Shown: positions 1-9,329 of the stretch, in pieces
Position numbering within the stretch: the stretch's first letter is position 1
Layout of the letters: each line of letters starts with the position of its first letter
Source: Blastomyces gilchristii SLH14081
Taxonomy: Eukaryota; Ascomycota; Eurotiomycetes; Onygenales; Ajellomycetaceae
DNA length: 31,194 nt
Assembly (NCBI RefSeq): GCF_000003855.2
Contig: NW_003101626.1
Coordinates: 57,283 to 88,476 of the forward strand
Direction of reading: 5' to 3'
Notes under the pieces: model-generated
Database searches by the model: none
What the model was told of the DNA's origin: nothing
Seen by the model: the letters and a program-made list of their open reading frames with translations, nothing else
Made by a program: the position numbers and the translations under genes

Positions 1-3000
1 CTCCTCTCTCTTTCTTAATTGTATGTAGCTCTCATCAGTCAAGGGCTGCAATCTGAGATAATATGAAACTCAGAGTTCAGATCAGGTGATTGTAGCTGAC
101 TTATTTCATAAGATATTAACAGTTACAGCTGTAGAGTCTCTTATCAAGAATATCTTCAATCTCTTATTCAAGTTTATTATCTTCTTCTATGATCTCTGAC
201 AGCTGTCAGTCAGAAGTCAGTTAAGAAGAGAACAGATCAGTGATAGCACAGCAGAGCAAGCTTGTATAAAAGATATTATAAATCTCTGATAATATGTTAA
301 GATAATAGTTATAACTGTCTAGAACTTCTATCACTTTATACTTTGTATAACAGTAATTCAGTATATGAGATGAGTATGTAATTCATATATTCTTAAAATT
401 CAATTATATCAGATCTTCTATCTTAGATTGCTTAGTAAGATGTCAGTGAATATTGATTCAATCTTCTTGATTTTATTTAGTACTTGTTATGAAGACTTCT
501 GTTCAATCACAGATATCTTGAAGTTTTATTACTATATTATCAGTGATCTGAATCAGACTACAGAGATTCCGTGTGAAATATGTAATCTCTAGAAGATTCA
601 GTACTTTTATATAATATCTGTATATGAGAAAGAACAGGCTTATATCTGTTGAAACAGCATCTCAGTCATTGATGGTAACTTCAGTATGTAGAAGAAGATT
701 ATATCAATTATCTTATAAGTGATTACAGAACTTATAGAGATAATTCTTTACAGTCTGAATTATTTATTCTGATACACTATCAGTCTCAGAGTGATAGACA
801 GTTAACAGATAGTATATAATCTTAAGAACTTGACAGATTCTTATTCAGAGAGTACTCATAAATTAACAGTTCTGATCTGATACTATAGATCTTAGTAATT
901 CATACATTTAATAGAATAAGCTTCTTAGAAAAGCTTCAGTGACTTGTTCAGTATTCATCTTATTACAGAGTTTTAATATTACACACTTACTTAATCAGTT
1001 CATAATAATCAGAATATTTCTACAGTTCTTACTCTCAGAAAGATTAATAGTGAAGTCAATTTTCACATCTCATCAGATTCTATCAGAGATATTAAGTGAT
1101 TTCAGCAGGTCTTTTCTACAGTTCTTTTATGAGATGATAGAGAAATAATAGTTACAGTTTCAGAAGAAATGTCTGATACTATTTAATATCTCAGATCAGT
1201 AGAACTCTTAAGAGATTATTTAATACAGTTATTTATAACCTGAATAATCAGTCATATAAGAGTCATGCATCTCTTATATTATTCGCATATATAAGAGTTT
1301 AAAGTGAGAAACTCAGTATTATTCACAGAATTGTAGAGTATTATTATCATTAAGTAAATATTCTGAGATGTTAGTTCTTATATATAGTTCTGAAAGAAAT
1401 CAGAGTGCTTCTTATTATACTGCTTTAATAAGTACTTGAAGAAGTTCATCAGTTTGAGCTGCTGTATATCATAGTTCATTTAATATATATTTAAGAGAAG
1501 TTGAGATATCAGTGACAGTTCTAATCAAAGAAGTATATATAGTGTCATAAGCTGTTTCATCTTAATCAACTAATATCTTCAGATTTAACAGCTGATACTC
1601 TTAATTTATTCAGTGAGTATCTGTTATATTAGATAATATATCTTACTCTCATTATAAGAGAGCATCTGTCATTGAGTTCTGACTGTCAGAATAGTAGTGT
1701 ATTATAAAATGAAAGCAGCTTAAGAACTCAGATCATCATATCTGTTATTCAGTGAGTTTATAGATAGTTATAAAGTACTTAAGATTCTTATAATCTATGA
1801 TTATCTTAAATTCAGAGACACTTCAGAGTTCAGAGTCTCATTCTTCTAGACAGTATATAATTGTGAGAAGTTTCTTATCATAGATCTCATAGTTGCATTC
1901 AGTGAAACTCAGTTTCTTAGACATGAAAACACATGATTGTAAGACATCTTTATTATCATATTATAATATAGCTTCTTCTGTAATATAGTCAGAGAAATCA
2001 GCTTCAATAACTATCTCATAATCAGAATTGAATATTATCAGTAGAGAGATATTAATAAACATCTTCTTTATCTGTATAAATGCAGTTTTGATGTTCACTG
2101 ATCATTGAAATACTGAGTCTTTCTTAGTAAGTTCTGTGAATAATCTTGTAATATCTGAGAAGTTTCATATAAATTGCTGATAGAAGTTAGTAAATTCAAT
2201 GAAGCTTTGTACATCTTTTACAGTATATGAAATCTCTCACTCAAGAATAGCAGAGACTTTCTCAGAATTTATTCAAATTCTCTTATCAGCTTCTATGATA
2301 AAGTCTAGATATTTTATACTCTTGACTTTAAAGTCATACTTGTCAATATCTATTAATAGTTCTGCCTCTTGTAATAGTTATAATATCTTTTACATTTATT
2401 CTTGATATTCTTTCCTGAATCTATCAGTGAAGATCAGAATGTCATCTAGATATATAAATACAAACTTATTAAGAAAATCTCAGAGTGCTCAGTTGATATA
2501 CTTCTGAAATGTACTGAGAGTATTAGTCAGTTCAAAGAGTGTGACTACTCATTCAAAAAGGCTGTAACATGTTCAGAATACTGTAAGTCATTCATCTTCT
2601 TCAGTGATATGAATCTTATAAAATGCAGTGATAATATCTAGCTTTATAAATCATTGAGCTCATCTGATATATACTAGAGTTTCATTGATAAGAGATAAGA
2701 AATACTAATCTTTCTTTATCAATCTGTTCAGATCCTGGTAGTTTACACAGAATCAGAGTTCTTCATCTGACTTCTTTGTAAAGAGAATAGAAGCTGCAGT
2801 GAAAGAGTTATTAATATATATAAATTTCTTATTCAACAGATTATTAAGTGTCTTCTGAAGAAGAAGAAGTTCATCTTGAGACATATTATAAAGAGAGTCT
2901 CATGATAATTCAGAGGTCTTATTATTCTTCTTTTCTAACTTGATACTGTGATTCATCTCTGAGTCTTGTAAAGAAGATATATTTATAATATTATCTTATT

Positions 3001-3764
3001 AAAAGACATCTAGATATTCATGATATTATTAAGAGAGTTTTGTGTGAGAATCTGTTATTATAGTATGAGATAACTTATCTAGAGCTTTCTTAATATCAGT
3101 CAGACTGATGAAATAGATTGATACATGATCTTGCTATCAGTGACTTTGTCAGTGACTCTGTCAGTGATTTTGATGATAACTTCTTTTTCAGAGCATTTTA
3201 TAAGCATTGACAGAGATCTGTGTAAGATTCATAGTCTTGTGAATATCATCTTTATGAATTCCATCATTGTTAGAGAATATTAAGCTCCTGTTTTAAGTAT
3301 TTAACAAGATGTCTTGTTCAGATAGTCAGATAAGTTCTAGCATGAGATCATAGTCAAGATTATCAACTTTGTATATATAGACATCTTTATATTGATGTTC
3401 TCTGACATCTATGTTTAATTTCATCATGTAATGAGTGTGAATATCTTTTGAATCATCAAATTCTGTGAGAAGTTAAGATCTTGATAAGAGAATATGCTAA
3501 AGGTTATAATGTCTTATAATTGAAGATTTAATCATTGTATAATAGTATAGACTGCTGTCTATCATGACTTTCATATTATACATGTTATCTATCACAGTAG
3601 ATAGAAGAATTGTATTCATTGTCATTTTCTCTTCATTATCATCATCTGACCTCTTTAAGCTTCTGCTTGTGAATTTGAATAGAAGCTAATCTTTACTCTG
3701 TTTTATCAGAGTATTCTCATAGTTATCTTTCAAATTCTTCTCTAATGTAATGTGATTGATGCAG
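1..3764 (-). pseudogene. pol: gypsy-1 pol remnant (protease, RT, RNase H, integrase)
   Basis: Degenerate polyprotein read on the - strand. Protease lies around 3600-3300, with the active-site relic 'MIDSS' (D at about 3557) and downstream 'YDLMLEL'. RT spans about 2860-2030. It opens with 'FCVNYQDLNRL', continues with 'IKLDIITAFYKI', and has an intact catalytic 'YLDDILIFT' at 2426-2452. RNase H is about 2030-1640, starting at 'VIEADFSDY'. Integrase is about 1280-540, with an HHCC-type N-terminus ('HDSYMTDYSGYK'), first Asp in 'KIDFTINL' (about 1050), second in 'SDQNC' (about 880) and a Glu in 'DSVSE' near 765. A GPY/F-like tail with 'FYTSLL' is at about 340-230. Stops fall where Trp, Arg or Gln are conserved, as expected from RIP. 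The frame is broken throughout and no protein can be made. The C-terminus runs off the window. Confidence 0.85.
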
Positions 3765-3772
3765 ACAGGTGT
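3765..3772. repeat. left 8-bp target-site duplication of hAT-A
   Basis: The sequence acaggtgt directly precedes the hAT terminus TAGACTGACCG. Its partner at 18234-18241 is atagatgt, differing by one C-to-T and one G-to-A. Eight bases is the duplication length of the hAT superfamily. Confidence 0.85.
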
Positions 3773-4145
3773 TAGACTGACCGTGTTACCGTGTCTGAAA
3801 TCAGAATCATACTTTACAGTTATCACATTGTCTAAAAGCATTACTTCTGATCATGATTTGTATTCATTACATTGATTTCAAATCATGTTATTTTCAATAT
3901 TAAAGATCTCAGATTTACTTTTCAAATAAAAATCTAGTCTCAGATAAAGAATATATTTGAATTCTTAGTTATGTTTTCATTCTGATCTCATTATTGAGAA
4001 TAATATTAAATGAGACTATGAAATCATTTCTCACTTACATAATATTATAACATAGTACTCATTTGTTAAAAATTTAATAGAGAGTGTTATCAAATATTAT
4101 TACTTTTCTGAATACAGATCATAATTCATATAATTTTAATTATGA
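3773..4145 (+). repeat. hAT-A left terminal and subterminal region
   Basis: It begins with the terminal inverted repeat, followed by a second ACCGTGTCTG block shared with the 506-bp hAT. Where that element reads GGGACCAGGACCA, this copy reads GAAATCAGAATCA, an all-transition RIP derivative. The motif GTGTTATCAAA at 4084-4094 lies about 310 bp from the end. Its equivalent in the small element lies about 225 bp from the end. No coding sequence seen. Confidence 0.7.
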
Positions 4146-4312
4146 AAAAAATATAAAATATAAAAAAAAACAAAAAATAAAAAATAAAACAAAAATAAGA
4201 AAAAATCACAAGGAAAAAAAAAAGAGAAAGAAAAGAAAAAGAAAAAAAAATAAAAAAAAAAAGAAAAGAAAAATAAAAAAATAAAAAATAAAAATGAAAA
4301 AAAATCAAGATG
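4146..4312. repeat. A-rich low-complexity tract
   Basis: About 165 bp almost entirely of A on the + strand, with scattered g and few t or c (runs such as aaaaaaaaaagagaaagaaa). It can be read as Lys-rich or, in antisense, as Phe-rich short frames, which are composition artefacts. It lies inside hAT-A between its left subterminal region and the LINE block. It may be a slippage-expanded A tract or an old poly(A) tail; nothing here decides between them. Confidence 0.8.
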
Positions 4313-5054
4313 ACAGAGCTGTAGTACTCTTAAAATACTTACTTCTCAGAGTCTTCATAATATTTATTACTAACTGTGTATCTCTTATAGTATGAGTAAC
4401 ACAGTTATAATGAGTTATTATCTTAATATTATCTAATAAATAATCTGTATATATCTGTATAAATGTGAATAATTAGAAAATATATACTTAAAAAGTATGA
4501 TCAGAGTGAACTCTGCTATCACTTGAATGATATCAAGAATAGAATACTGAAATCAATGATTTCTCTCATTAATTTCACAGATAAGATGTGTAAAGATGAT
4601 CTTGAGAAATATAAGATTTCTTAACTTCTGATAAAAACAGATCTTACAGAGAGACTCTATTTTCATAATATCAGAGACTGAGTATTATTAAAAAGTGTTA
4701 CTTTTATATAATATATATATACTTACTGCAGTAATTCACTCTCTGTATATATGACTGGGAGTTACAGCTTTCTCACACTACACAGCTCTTTCTGAAATAC
4801 TGTCATTAGTTTGTAACTCACACAGTCTCTCAGTTTAGTACACACTGTATATATACAGTTCTGTATACTGAGGCTGTGTTAACTATTATAATCTGATATA
4901 ATACTCACTTTTCACAGATCATGTTTTATTTGAGAGAGAAGAGAGAAAGACACAACTGTTGTTTTATTAAGAAGAGAATGAATGATTAGTATTATTGAAT
5001 ATAATTTAATTCATCTGTATTTAAAATTTACTTAGTCTATACTCTTTAATTTGA
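4313..5054. other. AT-rich degenerate sequence, no gene recognised
   Basis: RIP-degraded sequence inside hAT-A. It holds a short ta repeat (about 4705-4722) and a copy of the AAAAAGTGTTACTTTT motif at about 4689-4704. No frame gives a recognisable protein. I cannot say how much is hAT and how much belongs to a further insertion. Confidence 0.6.
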
Positions 5055-5134
5055 GCCAGCGTGGCTCAGTTAATAAGACTGGTAACCAAGGCCGCACACA
5101 TTAGAGATGTGTGAGTTCGAATCTCACCGCTGAC
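5055..5134 (+). other. tRNA-like segment (SINE head or tRNA relic)
   Basis: An 80-nt stretch with tRNA landmarks. The acceptor arms are GCCAGCG (5055-5061) and CGCTGAC (5128-5134), with six of seven pairs. There is a polymerase III A-box-like TGGCTCAGTTAATAAG (5062-5077) and a clear B box GAGTTCGAATCTC (5113-5125), which forms the T arm GTGAG/CTCAC. The middle does not fold as a standard tRNA: a hairpin ACACA-TTAGAGA-TGTGT overlaps the T arm and the D stem is incomplete. I therefore read it as a tRNA-derived retroelement head or a decayed tRNA, not a working tRNA gene. It keeps CpG dinucleotides, unlike its surroundings. Confidence 0.6.
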
Positions 5135-5800
5135 ACCTGCCACTTCTTACCCATGAAAGCCCTCATGTAATAGAGGCTGAGTCTAATTAGTAAGGCTTGA
5201 TGCAGGGTAGAACTCTCTACTGTAAGTCAAGTCACTAGTTAAGTGAGATTCTGTGAACACTCATCAGAGTCAGTATAAGATATCAATGTCTCACTATTCT
5301 ACTGTGCACTTGTCAAGGTTCTAATGATATAGAGTCAAGCCTAATGTAGTGATTATATACTACTTAAGCAAGTTCCTAACTAGAGTTATCATCAGAGTCT
5401 AGCTCTCTCTCAAATATAGAGAATGATTTTGAAAATCACCTGACTAGCAGGTCTAGACATACATCTAGGCTCTAGACAGAGCACTCTGATAGACTAGAGT
5501 CTGCAAGCTCACTGTCAAGCTCTAATACTAGTAAAGAGAACTGCAGTCATCAAGTCTATGATTAGTTCCTAACATAGAATGAGGTCATAACAGCTGATTG
5601 ATAGGCCTATGAGCATCTAATGAGACTGAGATCAGTAACTGGAAGCTTGATGTGTATATCATCAAGTGAGCAGTGACAGTCACTAACTAATATCTCTAGA
5701 AATTAGTGACTGGCCTGAGAGAACAGACACAGTGATTGATTAATTATAGAGAGTTAAATGTAATTAGCTTAAGATGTATTCTGCAGGTGACTAGCACCTG
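5135..5800. other. hairpin-rich non-coding body after the tRNA-like head
   Basis: No protein frame is recognisable. Composition is less AT-rich than the flanks and full of CTAG. Several short perfect inverted repeats are visible: TGATTTT-g-AAAATCA (about 5425-5440), ACCTG-actag-CAGGT (about 5438-5453), CTTGATG-7nt-CATCAAG (about 5645-5665), a long arm CAGTCACTAA.../...TTAGTGACTG (about 5678-5713), and CAGGTG-actag-CACCTG (about 5785-5801). It could be the body of a tRNA-derived SINE or another structured non-coding element. CpG is absent, so it too has been mutated. Confidence 0.45.
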
Positions 5801-6560
5801 TAGATCTTGTAAAAGAGGAAATAGTTTGAAAGAGATATAAATATTCTCTGATAATCAAGCTACTTTAAAAAGACTTAGAAATAGTCAGATTCATAATAAT
5901 TAAATAAATCTTGAACTAATCTTAAACTCTGTTTTAAAAAATCAAAAGAGAAGAATATCAAAGCTAATAATTCATCTACACTGAGTTCCTGCTCATATGA
6001 ATATTCATGATAATGAATTGGCTGATTCAGCTGTAAAAAAGAGTGCAGAATTAAGCAGATCTATTCAAAAAATTATGTTCTGATCTTTTATAAAGAGAAA
6101 AATAAAAGAATCTTGTTTAGACAAGTGAAATGAAAGCTGATAGAAATAAAAGAAGAGTATACATTACTCAAGATTTGAAATAAAACCCAAGTGAAAATCT
6201 TGTTCAATTAAATGTAAAAAGAAAATATTCTCATCTATAATACAGCTGAAACTAGAACATGGTTATTTCAAATCTTATATACAAAGATTTGATGATAGAT
6301 TTGACTCAATAGAATACTCATTCTGCAATGTAAATGAGAATCCTGAGTATATTGTAATACACTGTGTATTATACAATAATCTCAGAGTCAGATTGAAAGA
6401 GAAGTATGATTTAAATCAATTAAATATGAGATTCTTATTCTCAACTGAGACAGGAATTAAATACTTAATAGACTTTCTATCAGAAACTCAAGCAGCTATA
6501 AGAAAATGACTAAATTGAGAGTTATCTGAATATGAAGAGGAGGAAATTAATCAGATATAG
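5800..6560 (+). pseudogene. LINE ORF2 C-terminus: RNase H plus zinc-binding tail
   Basis: Plus-strand frame with RIP stops. The relic 'IFSDNQA' (about 5848-5870) carries one of the RNase H acidic residues. It is followed by the highly diagnostic 'VPAHMNIHDNELADSAVKKS' (about 5968-6030), equivalent to the WVPAHxGIxGNExAD block; the Trp before it is a TGA. At 6321-6375 'FCNVNENPEYIVIHCVLYNN' matches the Cys-His tail (C...E.x.H..C.LY) found after RNase H in I/Tad-clade LINEs. The frame ends at a TAG (6558-6560). Function in an intact element: RNA removal during target-primed reverse transcription and RNA binding. Here it is dead. Confidence 0.8.
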
Positions 6561-6921
6561 TCTGTTAAAACAGCTATACACTATCTTTTAATAATTTGTT
6601 TTGTTACAGTTTCTCTTTACTTTATCTTTTTCTTTTAATTTCTTTCTATCTATCTATTTAATATGTCTATCTTTAAGACTGTGTTCTCTTTCTCTTTTCC
6701 TTTGTCATGATATTGTCAAATGATTTCAAAGTATCAGAAGATGTTAAAACACTGCAATTTTGTAAACAGTTTTTATAATTCTGAGCTGGAATTTTCTGAT
6801 TTTGCATATCTGAAATTGATAAATGTATAACAGTTACTTTACAGATATAGCAAAAACCCTGAGAACTAAAAGTTCTCAGGTAGATGTCATAGTCTCTGAC
6901 TGCATACATCTATAATTGAAG
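6561..6921 (+). other. LINE 3' untranslated region
   Basis: It begins with a T-rich stretch (about 6590-6665) and ends at the (TAA)n tail. It contains the perfect hairpin at 6858-6880. No coding is supported; the 78-codon reverse frame across it is antisense to the UTR and has no recognisable domain. Confidence 0.6.
6858..6880 (+). other. perfect 10-bp stem-loop near the LINE 3' end
   Basis: CCTGAGAACT, loop AAA, AGTTCTCAGG: ten consecutive pairs, unmutated in otherwise RIP-degraded DNA, about 40 bp before the (TAA)n tail. 3'-terminal stem-loops serve as RT recognition sites in several LINE groups. Such a role here is inference. Confidence 0.75.
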
Positions 6922-6944
6922 AATAATAATAATAATAATAATAA
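6922..6944. repeat. (TAA)n microsatellite tail of the LINE
   Basis: An uninterrupted aat/taa repeat of about seven to eight units at the end of the LINE 3' UTR. LINEs of the I group end in TAA repeats rather than poly(A), which agrees with the RNase H type of this copy. Confidence 0.8.
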
Positions 6945-6945
6945 C

Positions 6946-7199
6946 ACTTATTAAAATCAATTATGTTATTCTTCTTCAAATATTCTGCAGTTCTGTGAAT
7001 CATCAAGATGTGTGAGCATTATCACAGATTGAAGAGAGAGAAGAAGAAGGTGTTTAAGTACAGAGAGACAGATTGTAAGATATATTATAATATCTTAAAG
7101 AGACTCTGTAAGAGAGTAGAATGATAACAATTTTAAGTAATACTTCTAATAGATTTAAACTGAACTAAGTATAGAAATAATGTGAATGACATCATCTGT
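6946..7199. other. left flank of gypsy-C, unrecognised
   Basis: Degraded sequence between the LINE tail and the GAGAG duplication. Its last ~20 codons can be read through the gypsy-C site into the charged frame at 14461 onward ('TSSVREIEKEDSEESYT'), so it may be part of the same broken gene. Confidence 0.4.
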
Positions 7200-7204
7200 G
7201 AGAG
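7200..7204. repeat. left 5-bp target duplication of gypsy-C (GAGAG)
   Basis: GAGAG directly before the LTR start TGTAAGAATA, identical to 14456-14460. Five bases is typical of gypsy integrases. Confidence 0.9.
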
Positions 7205-7462
7205 TGTAAGAATAAGTACTCACAGGCGATTGTTCAGGTGTTTACAGCTTGGTGTGATATGTACTGTTAACTACTAGAAGTATTTATAGTAGAAAGATAA
7301 ATTATAGAGATTAAATGTATAATAGCATTCAAGCTGAGTTATGAATACTATTCACAAACTCCAGTCTATATAGTTGTGTATAGTTGAGGGCTACTAACTC
7401 TATTGATTATGTGAGAGATAGAAATAGAGATAAAGAATTTATGAGAAGTGAGATTTCTTACA
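7205..7462 (-). repeat. 3' LTR of gypsy-C
   Basis: 258 bp on the + strand from TGTAAGAATAAGT to ...GATTTCTTACA; the terminal inverted repeat is TGTAAGAA/TTCTTACA. It is more mutated than its partner (for example tttatg against tccgcg near the right end). Confidence 0.93.
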
Positions 7463-7480
7463 TATCTCTCTCTCTCTAAG
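7463..7480 (-). other. polypurine tract of gypsy-C
   Basis: On the - strand, cttagagagagagagata runs straight into the 3' LTR start. A purine run at this place primes plus-strand synthesis in LTR elements. It fixes the element's orientation as minus, in agreement with the coding strand. Confidence 0.75.
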
Positions 7481-9320
7481 ACTTCATCTGTGAAGTCTTT
7501 CATGAAGTGACTTCATAGAATCAGCTCAGCACTGCAGTGATACTCACTAAAAATCCTTCATATCTATAAAAAATCTCAGTGAGGAAAAATCTCTTATTAT
7601 TATGAAAAGAAAAGAGTCTGTCACTCAGTTTCTTATTTCATAAGATTCTTTATAATCTACAGATTCTTCTCTGACTATTACACAGATTCATCTCACATCT
7701 TTCATATAGAAGAATTTCAGTTAACTCTCAATTATTTTTATGAGATTCTTATATAACTATTATACAGATTCATCTCACAGATGAATCACTCTCTGTGAAA
7801 TTATTCTCATCAAAGAGAAGTATTCATGAGTTGATCTTTCACTCATTCTTATAAATCATTGTTCTTTGACACTATAGAATTGTGAGGAATTTTTCATTCT
7901 TTCATTAACTCTGTAGAATTATAGAATTAAGATATCTGCAGTCTGCAATCATTCTTTATAGTTATATATAAAGATTCAGATCTGTAATTCATAATCACTC
8001 TTTATTTACTAGAGTGATCTGACTGTTCTATGAAATCATTCACAGTGTAAGTAAATCTCTCTAGAGTAGTATAAATATCTCAGATCTATTTATAAAATCT
8101 TATCTTCTTTTTTCTTTTTCTGTAACAGCTCTCATTCTTATAAACTATAAGTATCTTCATTCATCTGTGAAGTGTTTTTATTTAGATGATAGAGAGAGAG
8201 TGTTCCTGACAATATCTATATATTAATTCAAGAACTTCTCAAGAATAAAAAATTTTTCAATTTTAATATCTTTATAAATAATATCTGATTATTACTGAGC
8301 TTCTTATAAGTATTTCTACAACTTCTCTGATTGCTTTTTACTGACTGATGAAGCAGAGAATATCACTGCTTATAACAGTATCTTCATTTCTCTCAGTCTT
8401 ATCACTGCACTCAATCTTCAGATCAGCAGTCAATCTCATATCTTCTTCAGATCAGTTTCTGACTCTAAGCAGCATAGTCTCATCTTTGCTGTAAGTCTTT
8501 CTGTAGTAATTTCTTACAGACTCTAGCTAATAATTCTATAAAGCTCTTGATGTTATCAGTGTCTTCTACAGCTCTGTGAGTCTATGATCACTCTCTCTCT
8601 GTCTGCACAATCTCTGATCAGATATATGCAAATATGTCTAGATTCTCTATCAATGATTCTTGCGCTGCAGCGCATTTCTGCAATCTTATTATCAATAAGT
8701 GATGAGTCTCTGAGTATCTGTAAAATCCAGATAATCAAGACAATGTGAATGCTATGAATTTGTAATGAGAGTTAATCTGAACAGATGAGCTTTCTCTTCA
8801 TATCTTAATTATTTTCAGACTGAATACTTCAGTATAACTGAGAAAGTGAATACAGCTTCATAAGAGATATCTGATTATATATACAGATAGCCAGCTCTCA
8901 AGACTCTGTCACAACTGTATATACTCTGATATTCAGCTTCTCTGAAGTCTGTGTATTTCTGACAGTCTTCACATCAAATGTAATAATTGTCTGTATCATA
9001 GATATAATACTCTCTGCTTCTTTAAAGAAGAAAATTAATAGTTATAAGAGAATTGAGTATTGTGAATATTAAGAATATAAGTGTGAATTTTCTTTATTTT
9101 TTCTTTATTAATCTCTAAATTATGTTCACAGCTCTGTTTCTATTTTCTTATTTTTTAGCTTTAATAAGAATATGATGTCTTCTTCTCTTTGTATATACTG
9201 TGAACTGTTCATCTCAGTAGAAACTCATTATCTTATAGACTAGAGTTTGTAAATGATAGTATTAATATCTTTATTATAATCAGGTTCTTAGTGAAGACTA
9301 TATCATTCTGACTTATTAGA
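7481..9320. other. gypsy-C 3' region, no gene recognised
   Basis: About 1.8 kb between the end of the chromodomain-like tail and the polypurine tract, longer than a usual gypsy 3' UTR. A short reverse frame (8738-8556) is Arg/Ile-rich with no known motif. It could hold an extra ORF or an older insertion. I see no structure that identifies it. Confidence 0.5.
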
Positions 9321-9329
9321 ATTCACAGT

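Larger units (their letters stand above)
5800..6945 (+). mobile_element. 3' end of a 5'-truncated LINE (non-LTR retrotransposon)
   Basis: The segment holds an RNase H domain, a Cys/His C-terminal motif, a 3' UTR with a perfect hairpin and a (TAA)n tail. This is the standard 3' architecture of I/Tad-type LINEs, which carry RNase H after the RT. No RT or endonuclease is present upstream, so the copy is 5'-truncated, as is usual for target-primed insertions, or cut by the tRNA-like block. I could not find a target duplication with confidence. Confidence 0.75.

Noticed and set aside
2199..2405. Plus-strand 68-codon frame (and its mate at 28718-28494)
   Set aside because: Both are exact antisense shadows of the same RT segment in gypsy-1 and gypsy-2; useful only as evidence of shared family.
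4084..4308. Lys-rich (+) and Phe-rich (-) open frames
   Set aside because: Both are direct translations of the A-rich tract; no start context, domain or neighbour supports a gene.
5055..5134. Functional tRNA gene
   Set aside because: Acceptor and T arm are good, but the D stem is incomplete and the only 7-base anticodon-type loop overlaps the T arm.
6673..6909. 78-codon reverse frame
   Set aside because: Lies in the LINE 3' UTR, spans the hairpin, has no domain, and follows no other coding block.
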